From: Russula earlei
Taxonomy: Eukaryota; Basidiomycota; Agaricomycetes; Russulales; Russulaceae
NCBI GenBank assembly: GCA_025769875.1
Contig: JAGFNK010000059.1
Span: 62,001 to 126,000 of the forward strand
Direction of reading: 5' to 3'
Length of the DNA: 64,000 bases
This document shows, in pieces, positions 49,709 through 60,590 of the stretch. The translations under genes were made by a program, and so were the position numbers. Within the stretch, counting starts at the first letter, position 1. Each line of letters begins with the position of its first letter. The notes beneath the pieces are model-generated. The model saw only the letters and a list, made by a program, of their open reading frames with translations, ran no database searches and was not told the DNA's origin.

Positions 49709-52700
49709 ATGAGCGCGACGACCACGGCAGCGACCGCACTTCCCAAGGGCAAAATAAAGGATGACCCCACGCAATCAATACTCCTGTCCCACTGGTGGAA
49801 TTTCTACTCTCTTGTAGAACAGCGACGCAGGTCTCGCTCTATCCTCGTTTGTTCACTATAACACAATATAACTTCTTCTGACAGGCCAGTCGTATGGACG
49901 TCTTCCGCTATCCTTTTTGCTCATGAAAGCGAGCCAGCCATTGTCGGACGCGCGTTCCCATCATCAAGGCAGTTCCGACTTCAATCCCCACCTATTGTTA
50001 TCAGTGCGCCCGGATCGTATGAACCTCCCACAATCCTCTGCGTATCACCAGACGAGAACTGGTTGTTTGCGTACTTCCCTGGTCGGCAGATCCCTGGGGT
50101 TGGAGGCTTCTGGCGAGCTCAACAGGCTGACAGTTGGGATATTGTCGAATCTGTCAGCTTCGCCAGCGGCAGAGGCGTCGTCTCCACTAGATGGCTGGGT
50201 CATGCGAGAGAGGTATGGCAAAATAAGCTGTCCTGACACTTTCCGACCATTCGTTCACCTTTGCGACAGTGGGTTGTTGACTCAGGTCGGAATACATCGC
50301 GGCTTCCCCCGCTTGGACCGATTGTGTTGGCCTCCTTTCCAACACTTATACTTATCACACAGAACCTCCAAGTACAAGTCTGTTGCGTCCAGTCCAGTGC
50401 TCAACAGTTCAGAATAGCGACTGTATCTTGCTCTCTCGAAAAGTACGATGAGCCTCGCGACATGAATGTTGTCCCTCCAAACCTTGATCCTCATTCTGAG
50501 TTTGAGAGTCGTTATTGTACGCACGCAACCATCGGTCTTGGGTATAACGGTACGCATAATGTTTTCTATCCTGAACTAAGATTCAAATGTGTAGGGACCA
50601 GAGTCTGCAATCCTAGTGGCAACTCGATCACGGCCGAATGTTCTTCCCTTTGAATCCTCTTTTGTTTCTCTCGGGCTCGATGAAGGACCGGAGTCATCTC
50701 CTTATTTCCATGATGTGCACTTGGTGGAGTCCGTGGATTGGGAGAGCTGGGCACAAGAGTCTAACATTGAACTCTGTGAAGTTCGCTTAGGCTTTGATGG
50801 GCCACGGCCACGTGAGTATATGATATACCCTCAGTTTCTGAACATCATTAACGTTGCAAAAGTCCTTACCACAAGCCCGCTCCCTCCCCTGAGATGTGAC
50901 GCTCATCCGCTCAGTTCCCTCGTGTTTTGTCCCGGAGATCCGCTACAGTCTACCGTAGCAGAATCAAACACAGCCCAGATCATGCAAAAGATGTATTTAT
51001 GCTTGTCTCTCCTGGATCTTGGAAAATGTGATGATCGCGCAGTGTTGGAAAATCGCCCTTATCTCGGAGCGGATTCTACGATTCCCAGATCAGAACTAAA
51101 CGTATTTGGCCTCGTTAAGAGAGTACATCCCCATACGAATTTCTCAGAATGGGTTCGCTTTTCTTTGTGATGGCATTTCTTCGGGATATTCACGTACCAC
51201 GATGCAGTCATCGACAAAGCTGGCATCAAAGACCTTTTCAGAGACATTGACGTTTATAGTACCCCACCATCGATCACCGCGTGCAAATACAATCGTTGCT
51301 GGTAGCCTGAGCACCCAGGGTCCAGCATCTTATTCAAAACGGAGTGCGTCGACAAAGGTCCCCAGCGGTAGTATTTCAGTACTTAAACTGTGAGTAAGCT
51401 TCGGAAAAACGCCCTCCATTTCTTATATGCCCATAACAGCCCGTCGCTTGATACGTATCCTGATTGGGGTTCAGAACCACTCTTGATGGGCTGGAGCGAG
51501 AGCTCCTACGGGTACCGTAAGCCATTTTGCTAGTCCGACAATCGTCGTGCTAAATTCTCGCTGTCCATCTTGTTTCCAGCCCCTGTTAGTGTAGCCCTCT
51601 CTCCGAATGCCACCCTCCTTTGTGCTATTTCCCAGTCGACCACAGCCTCCTTGAGATTGACGATCCACACGATGCCAAAAAAACTCCCAAATGACAAATC
51701 AGGTAGACAGTGTCCATTTCCATCCCGTTACGAAGCTTCCAAGTCTGACATTCGTGTCATAGTAGTCGAGAACGCTCGCATCCCTGACTTTGTGTCTGCC
51801 CTTTTATCCGCCATCCGGTCAAAACGTACCATATCCGATGTTGCTCGTCAACTTTCACTAAATTCAGTCAGCGTCCAAGAGGTTGAAAGTATCCTATGTG
51901 AAGTTCTTGAAGCGTTAGAGTCACACGACTATGGGTTGCGAGATGTATGGTATCATGAATATCTTGGCATCCTCCTCGAGGTATATCGGTAAGACTGTCG
52001 TTTCCCTGTGCACAGGGAAGTGATTGTGGTAGTTTGAAAGGTGAAAGAATGCCCAAGAAAACCGACCAGGAGGATTTTGCAACCCGCTGGAAAACAATGC
52101 AAGATCTCTGCTCTGTCATTGCCTGCCATAATGCTTTTGAGGATTGTATGGACGGTAATGGCGTTGGACTCGGTGAGCGTCGTCCTGTCAGCTATTTGTC
52201 GTCCTCATGATTCCCAAAGAGTACAGTTGGCCGCTAATAGTACTGAGTATCTGGTTTGTAGATTTCTTGGAGGAGTTAATGAGGGAGTGCGTTCTTCTGG
52301 GTGACTCTAGGGAAGGCCTAGGGGAGCATGTCACTGGTGGGCCATTTGAAAGTGATCGATCTGACTCCTGTTGAAGTCACCTATAGATAAACAAACTGTC
52401 CCCTCAACGCATCCCATTATGCTGAACTTGCTCTATCCGGACGCGTTGGCTAAGCTCCGCGTTACTGTAGGTAATGTCAAGAAACTCTACGGCCAATTAA
52501 AGAGTATCGACCCAAACGGAGAAAATGGTGCCACGGCAAAGAATGTCTTACTCGACACCATCGACAACTCCGGCATCAACCTTGAGGGCCTGGAATCGGT
52601 TTTGACGCAGATATCAGAGAAAATTGAGGGGACTAACGGTAGGCTTGCTCCCTGTTCATTGACGTGCCCAGACAGCTCAGACGTCATGTAGCAGCTGATG

Positions 52701-53083
52701 TGCGACGAAGTCTCGCCGCAAGCCATCCCTTGCCAACGGTTTTCCCCCTTCTATGGCGAAATGCACAGATGGTGTCCAAATCGAATGCCATTCAAAAATC
52801 GCGGCTCTTTATTAAATCCAAAGAATTCGTGTCCGAGTTTGGGAAAGCCAGAAAATCAAGTGAATACGTTCGTGAAGAGCGAGACGTAGTGACCAAGGGA
52901 ATTCTTCTCCGCCACAGACCCACACGGGCTTGTGTGAGATGCGAAGGCAAATCGCAGCAGCACGAAATCATTCTCCAAGAGGATGGTCCTGTTCCTGGGA
53001 CAATTTTTTCACAGTGGAACGTGTGCCGGCGCAGGTGGTTAAGTCGTTGCATTTGCGGAGGGCGCTGGGTGAGAATAGATTAG
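49709..53083 (+). CDS. MED16: Mediator tail subunit 16
   Basis: Spliced, ATG 49709 to TAG at 53081-53083, around 900 residues. Mediator links activators to RNA polymerase II; MED16 (yeast Sin4) sits in the tail. The WD40-like N-terminal part includes VVWTSSAILFAHESEPAIVG, IVISAPGSYEPPTILCVSPD, NWLFAYFPGRQIPGVGGFWR and VSFASGRGVVSTRWLGH, a pattern characteristic of basidiomycete MED16. The C-terminal part is helical (LLYPDALAKLRVTVGNVKKL) and closes with paired cysteines, ACVRCEGKS and RCICGGRW, resembling the Cys-rich end of MED16. There are many small exons; the exon near 50750-51000 follows an intron at about 50805-50870. Boundaries are approximate. Confidence 0.85.
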
Positions 53084-53188
53084 ATATTTCATATGTGCGA
53101 AAATATTAGTCATACTATACAGTTTTAGCCACTGGTCAGTGAGTGGTGTATTCAAAAGACAGACGGCGTGCAAGTTCAAGACATAATA

Positions 53189-54391
53189 ATGGCGGCCTCA
53201 ACTACGTGCGTTCGTTGCTCTCTGTTATGAATTTTTTTCTGACCATAGATCGTCTATCTCCATAGCGTCCCGACTGTCGCGGTAAGTACACGTAACCCTT
53301 CATGGTCACTGCAACCGTCTTCTAACAGTGGCCTCCCGCCTTCCCGGCAGGACATTGAAGTTCCTGAGACCCTCCTCAAGAAAAGAAAGCAAAATGAAAA
53401 GGCACGCGAGGAGCGTTTGGAAAAAGCCGCAGCTGCCAGAAAGGTGTGCTTTACTCTACCCCCTCCCTTATGATGTATATCCATCTTGGAATGGCTAGTA
53501 AAGCTACCGTTTTACATGCTGCCTCCAATTAACCATCTTTCGGGACTGATCTCGAACACACAACATATGTCATTGCACAATGCTAAACGCGTCATTATTC
53601 ATAGGCCGCCAAAGCTAAACGCAAGGTTATCTTCAAGCGTGCTGAATCATATGTGAAGGAGTACTTGTCGAAGGAGAGAGAAGAGATCCGTCTGAAGCGT
53701 GCCGCGCGTGCATCCGGTGACTTCTATGTTCCTGCTCAACCCAAGGTACTGTTCGTTGTCCGTATCCGAGGGTGAGTAGTGATCCAGGCCTGCCGAGAAA
53801 CTGTGACCTAATGGCCCACGATAGTATCAACGAAATTGCGCCGAAACCCCGAAAAATACTCCAACTTCTCCGTCTTCTGCAAATCAATAGTGGTGTGTTT
53901 GTGCGTGTGACAAAGGCCACTCAGCAGATGCTTCGCCTTATCGAGCCCTACGTTACCTACGGGTACGTCATTGTCTGAGAGTGCGGCGTCACTCATGGTC
54001 TTAACACCATCGCTGCAGCGAGCCAAATCTGAAGACTGTCCGCGAGCTAGTCTACAAGCGAGGCTACGGCAAGGTCAACCGTCAACGTGTCCCTCTATCC
54101 AATAACTCTGTCATTGAGAACGCCCTTGGCAAGCACGATATTTTGTCTGTTGAAGATCTCGTACACGAGATTTTCACTGTTGGTCCCAACTTTAAACAGG
54201 TCGGACTTCGTGGTCATGGGTCGTGGAGCCTTTCTAATCTTCTGTTTTAGGCGTCAAACTTCCTGTGGCCATTCAAACTCTCGAATCCTACCGGCGGCTG
54301 GCGGACGCGTAAATTCAAGCATTTTGTCGAAGGTGGAGACTTCGGCAACCGGGAAGGCAATATCAACAAACTTGTCCGACAGATGAACTGA
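53189..54391 (+). CDS. RPL7: 60S ribosomal protein L7 (uL30)
   Basis: Seven exons: 53189-53205, 53266-53281, 53351-53443, 53605-53771, 53825-53962, 54019-54199, 54251-54391; 753 nt, 250 residues. Structural protein of the large subunit. Contains the N-terminal basic helix ([18 protein letters not shown]), [15 protein letters not shown], the uL30 core ([40 protein letters not shown]), [15 protein letters not shown], and [24 protein letters not shown] near the end. Intron 3 (53444-53604, 161 nt) is far longer than the others (50-70 nt) and appears to host a snoRNA. Several introns near the start, as seen here, are common in fungal ribosomal protein genes. Confidence 0.97.
53470..53549 (+). ncRNA. 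probable intronic C/D-box snoRNA targeting 25S rRNA
   Basis: Lies in RPL7 intron 3. A C-box-like ATGATGT is at 53470-53476 (consensus RTGATGA, last base differs) and a perfect D box CTGA at 53546-53549, giving the 80-nt spacing usual for this class. Immediately upstream of the D box, ACCATCTTTCGGG is the exact complement of CCCGAAAGATGGT, a highly conserved stretch of large-subunit rRNA. By the rule that the fifth base before the D box marks the target, it would guide 2'-O-methylation of the G in CCCG (equivalent to yeast 25S G805). Yeast RPL7A and RPL7B introns host snR59 and snR39, which guide the neighbouring A807, so the host gene is conserved. A terminal stem is not obvious. Confidence 0.75.
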
Positions 54392-55694
54392 TATTCTGGT
54401 CTGAGAGATTTTGTTGGGTGGGATTTGATTCCCCGTGTATCACTTCCATAAAACCACTATGCTTCAGGCCATTTCCCATCCAATTTTTGGCCTGTGTTAT
54501 CCATGCGAACCTTGCATTATGATTGCCACTCGACTGTTTTGAGTTGGCTTGTGCCGGATGATTCATGACTTCCCAATCTGGGCCTTGTCAGTTACGTTCT
54601 GCACACTCGTCGGTGGGCTGCGACTGTTGAACTCTCAGTGCCTGATACACCAGCAGTGGCGAACATTTTCAGCGCACGTCAGTCACGGTAAATACTCATC
54701 GCACGCCCGGACCTTCGCTAGCCTTATGCTGAGGTATATGGTTTACAACCCCACCGCCTGTTGTCTCAATCTCTCAGTGTTGATGCTACTTATGCAACCG
54801 TAGCGGGTCCCATCCCACGAAGCTAGGCCTTCGCGACAACTACGCCCGTCAAGGTCTCCGAGGGCCCCGTGTGGCCGCAAGAAGGCGTTATCGTTGTTCT
54901 TCGCGGATAGCGATGACTGTCAAGCGATGGCGGGTCCGAGTCATGCCGGTGCCGGTGCCAGTGCCCATGGCCATGTCCGGTCATGTCCATCATGTCCCGG
55001 TCTGGCCGAGTTCTGCCTCCTCGTCCCGCTGGAGCACTGCGGTACCGACGCGGACGCCCTCGGGAACCTCGCGCAGCATCATAGGAAAAATCGCAGCCCG
55101 CTTTCGCGCGCTGTCGGGCGAGGGTCGCGATCGCGTAGAGGGAGAACTGATATTTCGTCAAGCACCCGTCCCCGCTGCGTCTTGAGCTCTCCTTCGTGAT
55201 GCCCACGCCAACGCCCACCCGCGGGTCGGGCGGCAGCAGCAGCACGGGCACGATCCCGACCATGAGTGGTGGGCCGAGGACTGTTGCGGTCGTATCGACT
55301 AGACTGTCGATGCACGGGCTCCTCGCTCTTCCACCCTCACTCACGCGCCTCGTGCTCGTGCACTTGTCAGCGCCGATCCCGGTGCATCGGCTACCTAACA
55401 AGTGTCCGCTTCTCGAACTTTTGCACATTTTGTACATTGCGTGGCTCGCGGAGCCTGTCTGGGGCGGAGCGCAGGTGGAGAGGTTTGCGGTGGGCGTACT
55501 TGAAGGTTCTGGGATGTCATGGTTGTGGGGTCACATTCAAAGAGTTGACAAATTTCAACGAAGGACGGTGGGAGGACGTCACGATCATAACATAGCAATT
55601 GCTTAGAAGACTGGAGGACCGAAAGGAAATACATTCAAGGCAACAGCTAGCTATGAAGGCAATACAGGTTCCAGGTTTTGATACAATGCTCAGG
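54392..55694. other. 1.3-kb stretch without a supported gene; GC-rich in the middle
   Basis: From RPL7's stop to the LisH-CTLH-CRA stop. The first 400 bp resemble its 3' flank. About 54820-55500 is GC-rich with GCCGGTGCCGGTGCCAGTGCC-like imperfect repeats and a CATGTCC-rich patch (54946-55000). Long open frames on both strands here (minus 54823-55437; plus ATG 55199 to 55606) look like composition artefacts. The plus one has a hydrophobic segment near its middle but no recognisable family. A degraded or unrecognised gene cannot be excluded. Confidence 0.4.
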
Positions 55695-57041
55695 CTACAA
55701 AAGAAACGAATGCATCCCACGGTGTACTCGGGTCTCTCGAAGACGGGTGTGCAGGGTGGATGGATTATGTCCTCGCATCAGGTAGATAGAAATCGACTGA
55801 GATTGAAAGAAGGTACGACCTAAATATGGGATTAGGCACAGAGAAACGCACAGTAAAGGCGAGCGACAGACCTCAGACTCGTCCCTTCTCGACACAGGGG
55901 CCTTTGCGCCTGAAGGGGTAGAGGCGATGTTAGGTTGTGGCTGTGAAGGTAGCACAACCCCGGTTGGCCACCCACGAGACGGCGCCACGCGGAATTCATG
56001 CTCGTTCATGTAGTTCCAGATAACAGTGTTATATCGAACGTAATGCTCGAGATACGAGATCGGAGGAGAGCCTGCTCGATCTGCATCGATCACATCAGTG
56101 TCTCGAAAACTGCAATGGGAAGTGAGAGTGACATACGAAGGATCGCGCTGTTGACCTCATCAGCAACTACCTCCCTCCGTTCCTGAGTCAAGTATTTCGC
56201 CATGGGACTCTGCTCGGGTACTTTGTACGCCAACAGACTGCTGACTGCGCTGAGTTCGTGCTGATATTCTGCGCGATCGTGTGGGTCTTGTAGAGCTTGT
56301 GCGCAGTCATACAGTTCGTGTACATGTTTCAATAATCGAGCAAGGTGAGCGTCGCCATCGACTTCGCCAGAAGGGTCCCGGAAGTTGTTTGGCAGGGATA
56401 TTGGAGGTATTGGTTCCGTGTCAGAAGTGGCAGATGCGGTGAGTGGGTATGGTAGAGGTTTTGTCCGGGAAGCTTCGATGAAACCCAGGATGCGGAGATC
56501 AAGATACAGGTGCGCGGGCTCTACAGTGAAAGGGAGCACGGTCTTAACGGGTTTTGATTGAGGGCATTCGTCCCTTGGGATAGGAGATTCAGTGTCTCCA
56601 CACGTTGATATCGGTGACGGAAGAGTAGAAGGAAAGTTGGCGTTCAGGCGATCAATCGCATCATCAATGCGACCTGAAAGGATGCTAATTTGAACATCTA
56701 AACGGGTTATGTCCGGACGATGAGGCCACGTATACATCGAGGGACAAGAATATGCACCACCTACCTCGCCTGAGGTCTGCTTGATGTAGCGCGTCTTCCG
56801 TAATGCCGGGAGAATCATCCTCTCCGCGTGGACTACGAATTTCATCGCCGTCTGCATCGAGATGCCGTATTGTACTGTCTGCTGCGAAGGCTCTTGCAGT
56901 ACGTGTGTAACAACATTGGACTAGATAGTCGAGGATAAGAGTCCGCTTTCAAGCAGATGAGGGTAAATGCGATCCCCAAAAGGTAAGCGATATTTTACTT
57001 ACCAATTGCTGAGGTGAGGGAGGATTTGAAGACGAAGACAT
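55695..57041 (-). CDS. LisH-CTLH-CRA protein (RanBPM/GID8 type)
   Basis: Spliced, ATG 57041, probable stop at 55695. LisH motif QLRTLILDYLVQCCYTRTAR (start about 56935), then ITEDALHQADLRRDVQISIL with SGRIDDAIDRLN, the CTLH domain, and a C-terminal CRA region (LDLRILGFIEA, LLKHVHELYDCAQAL, VNSAIL...PISYLEHYVRYNTVIW). Proteins of this layout form the GID/CTLH ubiquitin ligase (Gid1, Gid8, RanBP9/10); a SPRY domain is absent here, so it is closer to GID8-like or truncated RanBPM forms. An intron at 56775-56719 and a first intron (57002-56943) are clear. The splice near 56130-56095 is uncertain because the possible introns are shorter (27-35 nt) than others in this genome, and the final exon is also uncertain. 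Confidence 0.75.
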
Positions 57042-57172
57042 AGACTGAGACAGAGAGACAAGACAAGAGGCCCGGTGAGGCAAGTCTGCTGCCGGCCGTC
57101 AGAACGCCACGCGGGGGCCGATTCGATTTGCCCCCGTCTAGCGTTACTCTGCCATTCTGCTATCTCACCGTC
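57042..57172. promoter_or_regulatory. shared divergent promoter, CTLH / PQ-loop
   Basis: 131 bp between start codons, with a CCCCCG-rich centre and no TATA box. Confidence 0.35.
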
Positions 57173-59065
57173 ATGTCCCTCAGCGACTGGTCTGGCTTCA
57201 TGTCCATCTGTTTCTGGCTGGGGGCCCAATTCCCGTGAGCTGCATCGTTCACTCGTCGCGTTCCCAATGTTCTTTCTTTTATGCTCTCTTTCCAGTCAGG
57301 TCATAGAAAACGCTCGCAGACAGTCCGTAGAGGGTCTCGCACTCCCTTTCCTCGCAAATTGGCTACTCGGTATGTATTTTCGTATTCACAACAGCTTACA
57401 GTAACATGGTTCGATGAAGGCGATCTGACCAACCTCATCGGATGCATCCTAACCCGCCAACTCCCATTCCAAGTAACTCCCATTACTCCGCCACATTGCG
57501 CTGCGCCAAGCTCATCGCTATCCCTCTATCTAGACGCTACTCGCTTCATATTTCTGCGTCGTTGATGTCGCATTGCTATCCCAGTACTTCTATTATCGCA
57601 AAACTGCCACTCCGACAGTGTCAGCTTTCACTCAGCCTCGTTCGCGTGCGGGATCGCTTGCATTTCACACATCGAGAGTGAGGGCGCCCTCTCGTTATCG
57701 CACCCTCTCCGCTGCTGCGGCGAATGTAGCTTCTGTTGCTGCGGCGCTTGCCTCGCAAAAGAATGAGCCTCCAGCATCGACGTACGTTCAGACTCGCTGG
57801 TCACGACGCAGCTTGGATGGCCTTCTTGACAATGATCCACATCGTTCAAGTCTTGTCCAACACGATGACGACGACGTAGACGAGGACGCTCTTGCCATGT
57901 TGGGAGACAGCATTCATTCCGAGAGGTCTGGTCGGTATAGACACGTCTTGCGGAGCAAAGACACTCTACCCCGCGCCGGCCACAGCCGCTCAGGAAGCCG
58001 TCAGGGCATGGCATCCTCGACGATACCAAATTCACTGCAGATCACATCCACAATAGATGATTTCAGCTCGTTGGCTCGCGGTCGCTCTTTACAGCGTACC
58101 AATCTTGCATCTATAGACTCCCTGGGGGACTATGACTGGCGTCATGATGAGGAAGGAAGCCAACGCAGGCGGAGCTCGCGAGCTACGAGACGTGGTGCGA
58201 GCTTGGTCTTCATGGGCGCTTGGGCGTTATTCGGAATTGGGACGTTGGGAATGCCATGGGTATAATGCGGAAAGTGCCATGGTCGGTCAGCCTGGGAGGG
58301 TGCTTTCCTCATCTAGTCCGGCAACGACTGGATCGCTGTTCCCACCACCCACTCAAGAAAGCCCACCATTGGCTGCTGTCAACCTGGTGTTCGACACGCC
58401 AAATGGTGAACGTATCACTGAAGATGGACGACCACCAACTAGACCACCATTGGAGCGTGTGATTGGTCGTATCTCAGCATGGACATGCACCACACTCTAT
58501 CTAACATCTAGGCTGCCACAAATCTGGAAAAACGTGTGTACCTCAACGATCTACAATGGTGCCTCGTAACTCATCGTGTGTTTCCCAAAGTTTGTTAGGA
58601 AATCCGTAGAGGTATGCGTACCACTTTACGCGTTCAGTCTTTGTACCGAACTCTTTGCAGGGACTATCGATGTATCTTTTTATCTTTGCTTTCCTAGGTA
58701 ATTTCTTTTACGTTGTGTCTATACTATCTTCGCCCAATATGCGTGGCCCTCTCGTGGAGTCCTCCAGGTATCTCAGAGAGAGCATGCCGTACGTCTGTCA
58801 GGGCCATACAACCTCCCCGCTTCTCACGCCTCCCTGTAGTTATCTCCTCGGGAGTGGTGGTACACTCATGTTTGATGTGACCATCGTTACCCAGTCTTAC
58901 CTATATCGACCAGAACCTCGGACACGCGGACCCCGAGCGTTCTCCCGCGAAGTAGCAGCGGCAGAGGAGGAGGGTTTGATGAGGGCTGACAGTTTTGAGG
59001 AGACATATACCTCACGACGCCGATTGCCTGTAACTGCGGAGGAGACAGATTCTGTCAGGGATTAG
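57173..59065 (+). CDS. PQ-loop vacuolar amino-acid transporter
   Basis: Spliced, ATG 57173 (MSLSDWSGFMSICFWLGAQF), stop at 59065. Two PQ-loop repeats: the first runs through SVEGLALPFLANWLLG, the second contains RLPQIWKN, SVEGLSMYLFIFAFLGNFFY and the final DVTIVTQSYLYR helix. The family (yeast Ypq1-3, Rtc2; human PQLC2/SLC66A1) moves cationic amino acids across the vacuole or lysosome membrane. Between repeats is a long Ser/Arg-rich cytosolic loop (about 57650-58200, 180 residues), larger than in yeast and with many possible phosphorylation sites. The C-terminus is acidic and charged. Exon joins between 57360 and 57560, and near 58530-58660, were read from the conserved motifs. Confidence 0.88.
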
Positions 59066-59178
59066 TTTACCATCTTGTATCGATTAATCGGAAGTAACTT
59101 ATCATCACTCACTTTCCCACGGTACATGCCCCTCATTATCCGACGAAACCATTCACTGCCATAACACTAACCCATACG

Positions 59179-60497
59179 ATGCCCCCACGGGAACAGGTCA
59201 AGCGTACGACAAGCTCTACAGATTCTGCAGGAATAGGCCCTCCGACAAAGAGGACGCGCTTCCTTGAACCTGCAGACGACGATGCCAATTTTGCCAATGA
59301 AGTCGATGAGGCGCTCGAGAATCCCTCTGCGACACGCAAAGGGCGCGTCAAGACAGAAGGTTATGAATCAGACTCGAGCGACGACGGAGAAGGCGTAGTG
59401 CTCAGTCGTCGAGCCGGTGCCGATGACGTGGCGAACGACGAGGAGGATGAGGACATGTTCGCCACTACTACCGGACCCGACCAGGACGACGACAAGGCCG
59501 AGGCGGGCGGCGGGAAGAAGGGCGGCGGCGGGGAGAAGTTTTTGCGTCTGGGCGACATCGAGGGCCAGGAATTCGGCCGCGGATCCGACGACCAAGACGG
59601 GGAGGCGGGCTCCTCGGGGGACGGCGACTCGGATGAGCCGGAGGACGAGGACGACGCGGAGCGGCGGAGGAAGGCGGGGATGGGATACGAGATGTCGTCG
59701 TTCAACATGCGGGAGGAGATGGAGGAGGGCAAGTTCTCGGAGGACGGGACGTACGTGCGCAACTTTGACCCGCACGCGCTGCACGACCGGTGGATGGACG
59801 GCCTCGGGGAGCGGGAGATCCTGCTGGCGAGGAGGCGGAAGCGTCGGCAGGAGAGGGCGCAGCAGGAGAAGATGCGCGAGGAGGAGCGCGAGCTCGAGAT
59901 GCTCGGCGGGAAGGACGCGATCGAGAGAGAGCTGCTCGCGATGCTCAAGAAGGGCGAGACCGTGCTCGAGGCTTTGCAACGGCTTGGCGCGCGCTCCAAG
60001 CACGGCAAGGCGAAGCAATCCAGGTGCGTTTGCTGTCCTTCCCCTTCCCTTGACCTCCCTCCCTCTTGGTTTTTGTGCCCTCTAGATTTCCTAATACAAT
60101 CCTAAGTAGTTCGGCTGCTTCATCGCGGACGCGCGGGGACACTGTGGACAAGCACCCCAACTCGCTGTCGGACGTCGAACAGCTCACGGGTCTCGCTTCG
60201 ACCCTTCTCTCACTCGGTGACACCGACATTTACTCGCGTACCTACGAAGAGCTCGTGCGCTCCGTGAGGTCTGCCGGTAACGTTGACCCTTCATGGATTC
60301 CTCCATCGGCGGACGTCAAATACGAATACATGTGGGATGTTCCCGGCTCTACGGGTGCGGAAGGACAAGTGTTCGGGCCGTATAGCGAACAAGAGATGCA
60401 AACGTGGTACAAAGCGACGTATTTTGGCCTAACTGGTGAGAAGGTGAAAGTACGGCCTGTTGGAGGAGAGTGGGGAAGCTGGTCCGATTGCTTATAA
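59179..60497 (+). CDS. LIN1: GYF-domain splicing protein LIN1/CD2BP2
   Basis: Two exons, 59179 to about 60024 and 60109 to 60497, about 410 residues. Homologue of yeast Lin1 and human CD2BP2 (U5-52K), a U5 snRNP-associated protein. The start PPREQVKRTTSSTDSAGIGP with PTKRTRFLEP, an acidic centre (ANDEEDEDMFATTTGPDQDD), the conserved MGYEMSSFNMREEMEEGKFS with YVRNFDPHALHDRWMDGL, and the basic coiled coil REILLARRRKRRQERAQQEK are all family features. The C-terminal GYF domain contains YEYMWDVPGSTGAEGQVFGP YSEQEMQTWY, the Pro-rich ligand site. The gene is markedly GC-rich in the middle and creates long antisense open frames. It converges with RAD54, 93 bp apart. Confidence 0.92.
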
Positions 60498-60590
60498 TGC
60501 TTATAGCCGTCTGGTTTGTAGGGCGTGTAATAGTAGTATACATTGTCCGATATGCGCTACCATAACTTAGATTGTGTGATGCCCCAAAGT

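Noticed and set aside
54823..55437. Long minus-strand open frame with a His/Gly-rich stretch
   Set aside because: The region is GC-rich, where stop codons are rare in all frames; the translation is low complexity with no domain or plausible start.
59361..60018. Two overlapping minus-strand open frames of over 210 codons
   Set aside because: They are antisense shadows of the GC-rich LIN1 coding exon; their Ser-rich and Leu-rich translations reflect the acidic/basic codons on the other strand.
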